Source: Aporrectodea caliginosa (Eukaryota > Annelida > Clitellata > Crassiclitellata > Lumbricidae). From it: 64,000 nt of DNA. The stretch is taken from positions 124,001 to 188,000 of the forward strand of contig JACEVL010000144.1 of assembly GCA_020284085.1 (NCBI GenBank), in the 5' to 3' direction. Every line of letters begins with the position of its first letter. Position 1 is the stretch's first letter. The position numbers and the translations under genes are program-made. Shown here in pieces: positions 58,401 to 64,000 of the stretch. The notes below the pieces were generated by a model. That model saw nothing but the letters and a program-made list of their open reading frames with translations. It did not search any database and was not told the DNA's origin.

Positions 58401-61400
58401 ATCATGCAATTAAGGTATGTTTAGGCAGTTCTGCTATTTTCCTGTATTTATGTAGAGCTAATATCTTAACACAGAGCATCACTTAATGCCATGAAGAAAT
58501 TGTGCGCTAAGATTTGCTCTTCAGCCTTACGTACACACAATGACCGTCACACTGAAGACTCAAAAGTGGATACTCCAGATCATTAGTCCTATGGTCATTA
58601 ATCAGCTACCATGTCACACAACCATCCACTGTATCAATAGCTGCTTTATGATCCACCTTTTAGAACTGGTAATTATAAGGTAACACATTCCAGTGCTTCT
58701 GTGAGGTAAAGAGGCACTATATAATTTTCATATGCATGTGTAGGAAATACTTGGCTGTTATCTGTTTGTGATGATTTCCTATCTGTATTCACTGACTGTT
58801 CTATTAGGTGTTCGATTGTATCCTGCTCTTTTGATTTTCTTCATATCTTATATAATCTTAAATAATCTGTTAAATTTGTGTAGCTTTGCTAACTTGGTAT
58901 TATTTGTTACACAATACTGATACTAAACTAGTTTGTTACGTAAATGAAGGAAAAGGTTGACAATTTGGATCATGTTATTTAGAAGCAGCACTGTTTGCTG
59001 TTAGAGTCATATTGGGTGATTAATAGTTTACTTACACAAGCACACACTTGATATTTAATTTAACACACCTAATTCTTAGCAGGATCTCATTTTTGTACCA
59101 ACTTTAAACTGATTTGCATATTTATTTCTATGTGAAAAATATTGCTACTGAACTTAAGCTGTTGTACAATTATATACTTAAGTTTGTTATTATTAGACAA
59201 GTGATTGATGCTGTAGTTGCTGTGGTTGTTTATCTGGCACTTTTCTATTGTAGGCTGGAATGGATATGGGCATCGTCAATGCAGGTAACCTACCTGTCTA
59301 CAGCAGCATAGAACCACAGCTGCTGCAGATGTGTGAAAATCTCCTGTGGAACAAAGATCCAGAGGGCACCGAAAAATTACTTATTTATGCACAGGTATGA
59401 GACATGCTTCATAATTAATTAGAAGCAGGTGTGACACATATTACAGACTGCTCAAGCACTGCATTGTAATTGTTATTAGAAAGTACCTGCAAAACATATA
59501 AAATCCACAGCAGAAACAAAGAATAATTTGAACATGCAAACTTCGCAACATTTAAAGAAAATAGTCTGCTAATATGACATAGAAGGCTCAAATGCACTTA
59601 GCTGTTTTACATACATATTACAAAAGGTGTCCATGAAAGTTAACAGAAGAGAACAGTTTAACCATTTAACAATGATCAGACAACGTAAGAGTGAAGGAAT
59701 CAACCCAGAGAAGTAATGCCAGTTCTTGGTACTTGTACTTGAGTACAAGGTTGCAGAGTTAGTAATCTGAATCTGAAGCACAGATGTACATTCAGTAGGA
59801 GTTAAATAGTGAGTCTTTATTAGTGATTTAAGTGAAGATCATGAGTTGACAAGTCAGGCTCTTTGTGATAGACAAGTCCAAATACATGTTTGAATGGTTA
59901 CCTTATTATGGTCAGACCACTGACTGCATGTTTTAAGGAAAACAATTTGCAAATGAATATTTATTTCTTTTATCATCATATCAGGTATAACATTTCTGTA
60001 ATTAATGTGAAGGTGAAAACCGATACTAGTGATGCTACGTAATAGTGAGGATACTTTTCGTGCATTTCATTTAGCAGGACATTTAGTTATGGTAATGTAT
60101 TTTAGTATATTTATCATGTATACTGTTAGTCTTCCTTTATTTCTGCAGCAGAGCAGTTGTAGTGTGTTGCAACTGGTTATTTATGTAGCACTTTTGGGGT
60201 TACTGGAAGCACTGTATTGCTGTCAGACAAGAAGAAAAGGTGCAAATTATGATCAGCTAAAAATTTAGATTGGATTGCATGAAACGCGGTGGTGCAGATG
60301 TGAAGGAGTTGTATAGTTTCTTTTCTTTCCAGGAAATGGGAAATTCCGAGAAAAAGGTTGCAGCCACTGATGAATGGAGAGATTTGCCAGTGGAAGATCG
60401 TCTGGAGTATGCACTTGTTAGGGTAATGAATTAACAAAGTTTCATTCAACTTATCTGGGAATGTTTTAGAGCTTTTTATGCATTTTACCTGATTTCATGA
60501 TAAGAGTGGTTTTAAAAGGAATACTTTTACAGATATATTGATCCAAAGTGACTGCTAGGCTTCAGGACAGAAGCTGTTCACATACCATTCAAGAACCACA
60601 CAAAGTGAGAGGTAGACCTGAAAATGATGTCAGATTGCACAGACAAAGCCACAGAAGTAGTCTGAATGTATGACAATTTTAGATGAACTATGTACGAAAC
60701 AAACTCATATCCAGATCAAGCAAGTTGTAAAACAGCAACCAGCATTATCATTGCCCCACCTGATAGTCAATAGTGTCGAAGTTTATGACTTACTTGTTGT
60801 GGATGCCTTGTCATTGGGCATTGGTGCTATATAAATGTAAGAAAATAAATGAATTACTGACAAGAAAATTGCAAGATCTATTCTTAAACTGACTGACTCA
60901 TTATTGCCATTTACCATAATTTCTTCTGATGTTTAGAGGTCAACTAGATGATTTTTGTTACGTAAGAAAAGCTCTGTATGTTTCTTTGAGATATATTTAT
61001 AAGTAGCACTTAGCTGACCTTTTCTGTTTAGGGTATTGACAAGTATGTTGTTGAAGACACGGAAGAAGCCAGGTCCAACAGTGAAAAGTATCCACGTCCT
61101 CTGCATATTATTGAGGGACCACTGATGAAGGTATGTATCGAATTACTATCGGTTGCTTAGTTAATCTCTTTAATCTGATCTAATCTCAATGTTCTGTACT
61201 GCAGAGTCAATCATCGCAGTTGGTCTGGATAACACTGTTGGTAAACTTTAAACCTCTCTGTGTGTTTGTAAAAACACACTCCAGTTGTGACTTTGTGAGT
61301 GGAGACCTGAGATGGTATGAAACAGGCAGTACTGGTACTTATCAGAAGAAATCACTGAAAAATCATGACAGCTAAATGGTTGCTAGGAAAACTTTTATTT

Positions 61401-62637
61401 GCTGGTACTTGCATTCACAATTATTGGATAAAATTATTAGATGTGACAAAATGTGTTCAGGATTCAGTAGTTCTTCTGTGAAGAAAATACTGTTTAGAAA
61501 GCAGTCACATAACAAATGCCATATGGAAAGAGCAGTCAGAGAACTATCGTATCTTATGTCTTATGGTGTAAACTTAGTCAATGTTCCCCTTAGATTATTA
61601 CTTGAATATGACAATGAAAATCTGCTATTATGAGTCAAAGTCATGTTTATCGCAATTTTACAGTCAAAGTCATGTTTATCGCAATTTTACTTTCAGGGAA
61701 TGAGTGTAGTTGGAGATCTATTTGGATCTGGAAAAATGTTCCTTCCTCAAGTGATAAAGTCTGCTCGTGTTATGAAAAAAGCAGTTGGATACCTAATTCC
61801 ATTCATGGAAAAGGAAAGGGAGAACAATGTGAAACTGACTGGAATTGATGACTTGGTGAGCATCAGTTTCAAGTAATGTTGGTAACATTAAGGATGTTAT
61901 AAGTAAAAAGAATTATATTTTTAAGTTATACTGCCGGGTACTCGTGCTGCAGCCAGTGGTGAACCAAACTTAGAATGCATTAGATTTTATTTCTTTGGTT
62001 GACTGGATTTGAAATGACAGCTGTAAACAACATAGGCATTATTTTATGTTTGATAACATTATATAACGCCCCTTCAACTAAGCTACTCATAGGCGCTCCA
62101 ATAGTTTCTGTTCTTTGGAACACTTTGCCTAAGGAATTCCTTAACAGACCTGTAAACAAGTTTTTTAACCTGTTTTCATAATGAATTTTCAGCTGCAGTG
62201 CCAACATAACTAGCGATTTCAACAACCAGGCAATGCTTGCTAATGACTTGTGCGACTTGACAGCTGTGTAAATGTTGCATGGGAGTTGAATTCCAGATTT
62301 GGCTGTCACATTGCCACGTAAATCCATTTGCTCTGTTCATTGATATGTTTGGTTTCATGTCTTACTTTTATAACAGTTAAAAGTTATGAGTAATCTTCAA
62401 AACAAACATTGTGACATTGGCTATCAGTGAGCTATGCACTACTAAACTGAATGATATTCAAGGCTTTCTGTGTGCTCTTTTTGATGCTTTCTGCCGATAT
62501 GGTTACATATTTGGTTACATTACTTTTCTACAGAACAGTGCATACGTTGGTACAATTGTGATGGCAACCGTCAAGGGAGATGTTCATGACATCGGAAAGA
62601 ACATCGTCGGAGTCGTACTTGGATGCAACAACTACAG
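30857..62637 (+). CDS. MTR: Cobalamin-dependent methionine synthase, 5' two-thirds (21 exons; 3' end outside window)
   Basis: Transfers a methyl group from 5-methyltetrahydrofolate through methylcobalamin to homocysteine, giving methionine and tetrahydrofolate in the cytosol. The 21 exons join in consistent phase into about 801 residues that align with human MTR (1265 aa) almost without gaps. Zinc ligands are Cys259 and Cys322-Cys323. Pterin-domain motifs such as ERCNVAGS and DPNILTI are present, and the cobalamin-ligating DVHDIG places His at about 784 (human 785). Exon 1 encodes 16 residues from ATG 30857 with a phase-1 donor that fits exon 2, although intron 1 is 4 kb. The rest of the B12 domain and the reactivation domain must lie downstream. 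A second copy of exon 14 after exon 21 (63799-63984) marks a duplication or an assembly problem. BHMT is excluded by the pterin and B12 domains. Confidence 0.95.
31424..31478 (+). repeat. 55-bp direct repeat, left copy
   Basis: Starts taaaataagtgtctttaac and ends agcagaggaat. It is identical to 32318-32372 and flanks the RTE-like fragment exactly, as a target duplication would. Confidence 0.9.
31479..32317 (-). mobile_element. RTE-like LINE fragment with very long flanking repeat
   Basis: Minus strand: RT piece [16 protein letters not shown] through [10 protein letters not shown], then after frame breaks [28 protein letters not shown] and [13 protein letters not shown]. It is truncated at both ends, without a tail. 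It lies in MTR intron 1 between two identical 55-bp sequences. Confidence 0.8.
32318..32372 (+). repeat. 55-bp direct repeat, right copy
   Basis: Perfect copy of 31424-31478 on the other side of the LINE fragment. Confidence 0.9.
32373..33540. other. MTR intron 1 interior, nothing recognised
   Basis: No coding potential or known repeat recognised. A short inverted duplication of a ggggccactca motif occurs near 32520-32545. Confidence 0.4.
33545..33650 (-). mobile_element. L2-like 3' end fragment
   Basis: (atct)n followed by tagcaccccttcaagatt and cagaggcgctcccgaccctg, the reverse of the shared LINE/SINE 3' end. It is too short to assign to a family. Confidence 0.6.
34440..34795 (+). mobile_element. 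L2-like LINE 3' fragments, two pieces
   Basis: The first piece ends cgtggttgggctaggagtgcc, then gggcgctatatcaag and (ttga)n at about 34626. The second reads [14 protein letters not shown] RT C-terminus at about 34735-34790. Both lie in MTR intron 1, ending about 100 bp before exon 2. Confidence 0.6.
36855..37125 (+). mobile_element. L2-like LINE 3' fragment
   Basis: Plus-strand [20 protein letters not shown] and the 3' end ttgaagtggtgctatataaa, in MTR intron 4. No complete RT motif. Confidence 0.7.
37250..37510 (-). mobile_element. Two short L2-like 3' end fragments
   Basis: First (aattgt)n plus tgtatagcgccactcaatga, then (ttcta)n plus ttataaagcacctctcgcag and cagaggcgcttcc. The second matches the fragment at 55135-55225. 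MTR intron 4. Confidence 0.55.
37975..38180. repeat. 32-bp minisatellite, left part
   Basis: About six and a half copies of a unit containing gcacgacttacactgtagcg and aatgtaactaaa, with few differences between copies. It stops abruptly where a LINE begins. Confidence 0.92.
38964..39199 (-). mobile_element. tRNA-derived SINE, family A, copy 1
   Basis: Minus strand: ggggcgcggtggtgtagggg head with A box, B box gggttcgaatcc, core accctgggcaagtccttcac, then aggggcgctataacaagtg and an (aatac)n tail. The 3' end resembles that of the L2-like LINEs. It is nested in the LINE at 38181-40410. Confidence 0.85.
39201..39369 (-). mobile_element. tRNA-derived SINE, family B (class II tRNA-like head)
   Basis: Minus strand: gatcctgagtggccgagtgg, the arrangement of Leu/Ser-type tRNAs, followed by B box gagttcgattcc and an (aatac)n tail. 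It directly abuts the head of the family A SINE, so one probably inserted at the end of the other. Confidence 0.75.
40411..40590. repeat. 32-bp minisatellite, right part
   Basis: About five and a half more divergent copies of the unit at 37975-38180, resuming after the LINE. The array was therefore one block before the insertion. Confidence 0.9.
41319..41497 (-). mobile_element. tRNA-derived SINE, family A, copy 2
   Basis: Shares head, B box gattcgaacccgcaa (on +), core and 3' end with 38964-39199, but lacks about 50 bp between core and tail. The tail is (tgta)n. MTR intron 6. Confidence 0.85.
44165..44271 (-). repeat. Dispersed repeat R2, copy 1
   Basis: The reverse complement is about 90% identical to 54965-55075: aacgttacaggtaagacct, aaaatctcacttaatgaaat and ctagcaattgggctagtc. 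It has no coding capacity and abuts the LINE tail. Confidence 0.7.
44272..46480 (-). mobile_element. L2-like LINE, family B, 5'-truncated with frameshifts
   Basis: The minus strand reads the linker between endonuclease and RT ([30 protein letters not shown]), then after a frameshift near 45605 the RT ([48 protein letters not shown]), then after another near 44660 the C-terminal block ([15 protein letters not shown]). The 3' end is ggggcgctatataaatgctc with (gaat)n. Frames are 45613-46476, 44654-45598 and 44323-44712. The catalytic FADD is intact but the ORF is broken. MTR intron 10. Confidence 0.9.
46565..62637 (+). CDS. MTR: MTR part 2: folate domain, cobalamin cap, start of B12 domain (exons 11-21)
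   Basis: Exons are 46565-46644, 46945-47057, 48092-48232, 55481-55666, 56674-56853, 58298-58414, 59254-59394, 60333-60422, 61032-61130, 61697-61855 and 62534-62637. Exons 11-16 encode the pterin-binding barrel ([61 protein letters not shown]). Exons 17-20 encode the linker and the four-helix cobalamin cap ([20 protein letters not shown]). Exon 21 starts the Rossmann B12 domain with [21 protein letters not shown]. Intron 13 (48233-55480) contains the whole LTR retrotransposon, so normal expression requires splicing across 7.2 kb. Exon 21 ends in phase 2 and has a weak donor (GTCTTT). Confidence 0.94.
47084..47785. repeat. Unclassified dispersed repeat R1, copy 2
   Basis: Begins near actagcatttttttacccgg, shares long blocks with copy 1 (23690-24145), ends with an acaaacaaac-rich stretch and ataatatagatatag. 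It includes the 17-bp tandem array below. The class is not identified; no terminal inverted repeats or frame were found. MTR intron 12. Confidence 0.7.
47388..47512. repeat. 17-bp tandem array with CRE-like motifs
   Basis: About seven units of aatcagagcggtgacgt. The junctions read tgacgtaa and the last reads tgacgtca, half and full CRE-type sites. Confidence 0.88.
48276..48719 (-). repeat. 3' LTR of the Gmr1-type element (left in window)
   Basis: The 444-bp LTR begins tgtcgcggtcgag and ends gaccacgaca on the + strand. It differs from the other LTR by C versus A near 48492 and G versus A near 48700. It contains a TATA-like stretch, a CRE and a heat-shock-element-like triplet. Confidence 0.95.
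48512..48556 (-). promoter_or_regulatory. Core promoter elements in LTR (TATA, CRE, HSE-like)
   Basis: Read on the minus strand in transcription order, the LTR has a full CRE TGACGTCA (48549-48556), a heat-shock-type triplet (ttctagaaagttc on +, 48534-48546: TTCnnGAAnnTTC) and a TATA box (tatataag, about 48512-48520). The same set occurs in the other LTR about 6127 bp away. Motif matches are seen directly; function is inferred. Confidence 0.6.
48720..48733 (-). other. Polypurine tract of the LTR element
   Basis: On the minus strand gagggcggagggaa lies immediately before the 3' LTR, the expected position for the plus-strand primer. Confidence 0.8.
48917..53824 (-). CDS. Gag-Pol polyprotein (Gag, protease, integrase, RT, RNase H)
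   Basis: A single 1635-codon frame with no gag-pol shift. An N-terminal Gag region contains a Lys/Glu/Arg coiled-coil repeat (about 75-215) and is followed by a capsid-like region. One CCHC knuckle ([14 protein letters not shown]) lies at about 449-463. The aspartic protease has DSGAE at about 548. Integrase carries an HHCC zinc finger (about 775-820) and a catalytic triad near D846, D911 and E947, with 35 residues between the last two. Reverse transcriptase follows (about 1220-1420) with FVDD at the active site. RNase H has VDAS and DHNPL, and the frame closes with VADFLSRL and the stop. Integrase precedes RT, which is unusual for Ty3/Gypsy. All catalytic residues I looked for are present, so it may be functional. 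Confidence 0.93.
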   Translation of the reverse strand: MEALTAEMQANIHKRSSERLRVYLIKAGRDEDEVMTWDRNTLMEEWALEIGKKEEEFKASPASPEETAYELQKRRLEFEIRKYEEQKEKEERERKEQKEKEERERKEQKEKEERERKEQKEKEEREERRREEEKKEQKEKEERERKEQKEKEEREERRREEEKKEQKEKEERERKEQKEKDEREKKERKEKEEREKKEKMEEQTIRNSLASRTKRYSDALKNVLWKFPSDPIEIPGFFDHLDGLFNVYEVDEDVRAKLLLANLSERAKALTMRLTKEQLNDYKFLKEFLLREFKISPSTLRARFWTMHKASDESFTIYSSKLRVALMYYLKSRKITDEFDKLVSLLVADRLKESLSKACLDYILAQEKEEWLNCEDIANAADIYVASHDGGSDLVYRSHPTPKYNNWTRSQPQVQVNNQTAQPKSFKPEVRGEAKIGAKMSQEEAKVKGLCFLCHQKGHRAKECPTNRSYKKVGACMVGNPTKEVIDPLVEKVNVAHEISEQVRQGNLLDNLEPVKSEIAVRVYDNSIDGLHERSYIHVQIEDLPSQPALSDSGAEICCIDKKLIESLNLPVIKRINIIGFQGEGCKADVVYLQLKLANPSEGTTNIAPSLCVMFAVVPELNERVILTPHIVDLLMESSEYVVMAVGVDRSVQVNEEVKEDNIEKDNNNESLQSDVKDEEVNESSQEQPVDDSDNFLDVESTEFKSGEEKADNDTLLREQQNCHNLRPCWQQANQNKNNFFTDNNLLYHKGEIMGHKVNQLCLPEDRIGVVLRVAHDAPCAGHMAFKATRARIKLNFWFPRMDERIREYCASCQICQLRTPVKVADRVPITPIPRADELCFNHLNMDCIGPMVVTGESNKSKPKYNYALVLVDKFSRWPMAYPLRSLNAKGVCEALLQVFTTFSIPRIISSDCGTNFTSRLTKEFLQRMGCSPRFNTPGHPEAAGLVERCNQSLKTMIFKLAQSDPRGWHQLLPFVLWSLREKPSGTTHISPFTMVYGTLPRGPLSVLKESWAGERKLPLNLGKSPEEYLQSLKENLEFAKAYADYYSDIELKRYADYYNLRSTDRKYEVGDKVAVLAPDFGSSKFYSRWQGPATVVRVKSPYSYIVEIEGKQRHLHANKIKRYHERLEQAMINSCSIIVDQDEEFGVVEVVDQEEREQVSPSKRIDPLIMAHLSEEEQKQLFEVLDRHSAVFVDKPGYCPVLEHEIKITPDFTPKRLKAYKVPELLKPEVQRQIEEMLSLGIIRPSKSEMASPVVCVLKGPKGQNGVRLAIDYRHVNKYSLGDCYPTPDIADVLQKVGRAKFISVFDAKSGYWQIPVRKEHQWLTAFVCDAGLFEFTRMPFGLKSASNTFIRAMTQVLHPVRSFTEPFVDDMAVVSMNWNDHLEHLEKFLQTVEETGLTLNLRKCNFAQNKIKFVGHIVGSGCIEPDPGKIATINDIQPPTTKKDVRRIMGFFSYFRNFIPALAEKARVITDLTRDNVPTKVPWERKHQEALDKLKDDLRKATQLHTIDFTKEFGLSVDASATAVGCCLFQWTEEGHEKPIAFASLKLTDTQMHWSTIEREAFAVIWALKRFRSWIFLSRIIIYSDHNPLSYLTDASPKSAKLTRWALALQEFNVDFRYRPGRQNTVADFLSRL
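53825..54402 (-). other. 5' untranslated leader of the LTR element
   Basis: 578 bp between the 5' LTR and the gag ATG, including the primer-binding site. It is rich in repeated gagacggtctg-like motifs. No long frame belongs to it. Confidence 0.7.
54381..54398 (-). other. Primer-binding site of the LTR element
   Basis: Read on the minus strand, tggtgtcagaagcgggat follows the 5' LTR after four bases. It starts with TGG, the complement of a tRNA CCA end, and matches the 3' end of animal tRNA-Leu apart from one or two positions. The tRNA assignment is from general knowledge of the Leu acceptor stem and was not tested. Confidence 0.75.
54403..54846 (-). repeat. 5' LTR of the Gmr1-type element (right in window)
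   Basis: The 444-bp partner of the left LTR, followed directly by the target duplication atggt. It should drive transcription of the element toward lower coordinates. Its right 297 bp are copied again at 62867-63163. Confidence 0.95.
54880..55078 (+). repeat. Dispersed repeat R2, copy 2, with internal duplication
   Basis: ctagcaattgggctagtcta occurs twice (about 54893 and 55044) around the block shared with 44165-44271. It is carried again at about 63200-63395 in the distal duplicated copy. Confidence 0.7.
55130..55225 (-). mobile_element. L2-like 3' end fragment
   Basis: tatagcgcctctcgcagaat and cagaggcgctctcagcacg resemble 37400-37470. It is repeated in the distal duplicated copy at about 63448-63543. 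MTR intron 13. Confidence 0.55.
57044..57975. mobile_element. hAT-type non-autonomous element nested in a SINE
   Basis: 932 bp with ends tagagatgt and tagtgatgt (right end reversed) and a perfect 8-bp target duplication gtgaagga (57036-57043 and 57976-57983). Sub-terminal regions carry repeated gaaatatttc palindromes on both sides. The interior encodes only an Asp-rich remnant on the minus strand. Confidence 0.85.
57685..57850 (-). pseudogene. Acidic coding remnant inside the hAT-type element
   Basis: The minus strand reads [20 protein letters not shown] and further Asp-rich residues to a stop near 57710. It may be the tail of a lost transposase, or a simple (atc)n repeat that happens to be open. 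Confidence 0.4.
60760..60855 (+). mobile_element. Possible LINE/SINE 3' end
   Basis: ggtgctatataaatgtaag with an (aaat)-rich tail, in MTR intron 18. The body cannot be assigned. Confidence 0.35.
61633..61690 (+). repeat. 29-bp tandem duplication at the MTR exon 20 acceptor
   Basis: Two perfect copies of a unit starting agtcaaagtcatgtttatcg and ending ttttac. The second runs into the real acceptor (tttcag, 61691-61696). The junction between copies creates an extra ttttacag. Confidence 0.9.
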
Positions 62638-62866
62638 GTCTTTACAGCTGTTTAGAAATAGCTTAACTCAGTTCCATTATTACCAATAATAATGCTAGTA
62701 AATGAAGTAACATAATGGCACACTGATTACACAGTTCCTTGAGTTTGAAGAATGGCTTGGTTGAATATCCTATGTGTGTGGGTTACCTAGCTCAGTTTAC
62801 ATGTTGGAATTCACTGTCAACTACCAGTAGTTAAGGTATTTGAAAGTAAACAGGCCAAATGAGTTA

Positions 62867-64000
62867 ATTGAACTTCAATCAAATATCGTTACAAGAACAC
62901 TTCTATCAACGTGCATAAATCTTCGTCAACTGGCTCATTTGTACAGACGCTGCACCTTATATATAGGGTTCTGATGGATTCTAGAAAGTTCTATGACGTC
63001 ATCGTACTTTTCCCTGGAAAGTCCTGTAGAACGCGTAGATTATTGATACATGCATTGGTCCGCTGTTGACAGTCCGTGGCGGAATTTTCCCTTAGCTGTA
63101 AACAATGTTGTTGACGCACAGCGGGTATTTTCCCCAGCCGCACATGTCAGCGTAGACCACGACAATGGTAAAATAAGTCAGGTTTGTGGTACACACACAG
63201 TAGGCTGTTAATCTAGCAATTGGGCTAGTCTAACCTGTAACGTCTAACCTGTAACATTTGCACAACAGTTTTCACAGCATTTCATTTGTACATTAAGAAC
63301 GTTACAGGTAAGACCTTCGGAAAATCTCACTTAATGAAATGTTTTGGCTAATGCTTTTAATCTAGCAATTGGGCTAGTCTAACTCATGCATGCATACGAT
63401 GATGATACGATGACATACGATGATGTGAGTAGTAATACTGTATCATATCTATAGATTTTTATAGCGCCTCTCGCAGAATAACTAGTCAGAGGCGCTCTCA
63501 GCACGAAAACCCGTGGGGGAAAGATAACATCTTTAAAGAGCGAGAGACCAAAGTAGTAAAGGTTTGTGTTGCAGCATTCTAACAGTGGAAGATGAAGTTT
63601 TTCTAGAGCTGGGTTTATGAGTGTTTTTATGTTACATTACACAACTAAACACCAAAACACTCAATAACTGGTAATGTTTGGAGATTTTTAAGGTTTACGA
63701 TACAGATATGTATCTTTGGAGTATTAGCAGTTGACTGCTTGCAAGGGTGGGAAGGTTTTAGAAAGGTTTCCAAAAGATGTGTTTATTTTTATGCACAGCT
63801 TCCCCTCTGCCTGGATTCCTCGAACTTTGAGACACTGGAGGCTGGACTGAAATGCACTCAGGGAAAATGTATCGTAAATAGTATCAGTCTGAAAGAAGGA
63901 GAAGCAGACTTTGTTGCCAAAGCCACGAAGATCAAGCGATATGGCGCTGCGGTCATCGTCATGGCATTTGATGAACTTGGACAAGTAACAACATCTTGAT
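62867..64000 (+). repeat. Distal copy of the duplicated segment, open at window end
   Basis: The match to 54550-55682 begins abruptly at 62867 in MTR intron 21 and reaches the last base of the window. Its offset is 8317-8318 bp. At both sites where the two LTRs differ, this copy carries the base of the 54403-54846 LTR, so it derives from that side of the element. The structure equals the junction of a head-to-tail duplication of 54550-62866. Confidence 0.95.
63799..63984 (+). pseudogene. MTR: Second copy of MTR exon 14 inside duplicated segment
   Basis: This is identical to exon 14 at 55481-55666, including its acceptor and the GTAACA donor context. It lies downstream of exon 21, where the B12-domain continuation is expected. 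Exon 14 begins in phase 0 while exon 21 ends in phase 2, so splicing 21 to this copy would shift the frame. It is either a real partial tandem duplication of MTR or an assembly or haplotype artefact. Confidence 0.85.

Overview
This window is nuclear DNA from an animal, probably a marine invertebrate. It is AT-rich and has intron-rich genes with GT-AG introns, tRNA-derived SINEs, several LINE clades, hAT-type DNA elements and one LTR retrotransposon. The species cannot be fixed from the sequence. A Ty3/Gypsy element with Gmr1-type domain order would fit a deuterostome or a cnidarian, but that is only a hint. There are two host genes, both on the + strand. Every exon junction given here was checked by hand for splice sites and reading phase.

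Gene 1 (about 1.5-27.2 kb) is an orthologue of KIF14, the mitotic and cytokinetic kinesin-3. Twenty-eight coding exons join in frame into about 1418 residues: N-terminal extension, motor domain, FHA domain, coiled coils and a helical tail. Intergenic DNA of about 3.4 kb follows. Gene 2 (30.86 kb to beyond the window) is MTR, cobalamin-dependent methionine synthase. Twenty-one exons encode about 801 residues: the homocysteine domain, the folate (pterin) domain, the cobalamin cap and the start of the B12-binding domain with its DxHxxG motif. The remaining B12-domain and reactivation-domain exons are not in the window.

Most of the rest is mobile DNA inside introns. (a) A 6.57-kb LTR retrotransposon with intact ends lies at 48276-54846 (minus strand). 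It has LTRs differing at 2 of 444 positions, a 5-bp target duplication and one 1635-codon gag-pol frame with integrase before reverse transcriptase. (b) LINE remnants include L2-like families ending in a GCGCTATATAAAT-type 3' end, two CR1/Jockey-like copies and RTE-like C-terminal pieces. (c) Several tRNA-derived SINEs occur; some share a core, and one also shares the LINE 3' end. (d) Two hAT-type non-autonomous elements have 8-bp target duplications, and one of them is nested in a SINE. (e) A 32-bp minisatellite is split by a LINE. (f) An unclassified repeat family has two members.

The last 1.13 kb (62867-64000) repeats 54550-55682 almost perfectly. This is the junction expected for a head-to-tail duplication of an 8.3-kb unit carrying MTR exons 14-21, or for a misassembled haplotype. 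I see no bacterial, CRISPR or defence-type system. The most notable items are the Gmr1-type element, the MTR duplication junction, the nested hAT/SINE and the LINE/SINE tail sharing.
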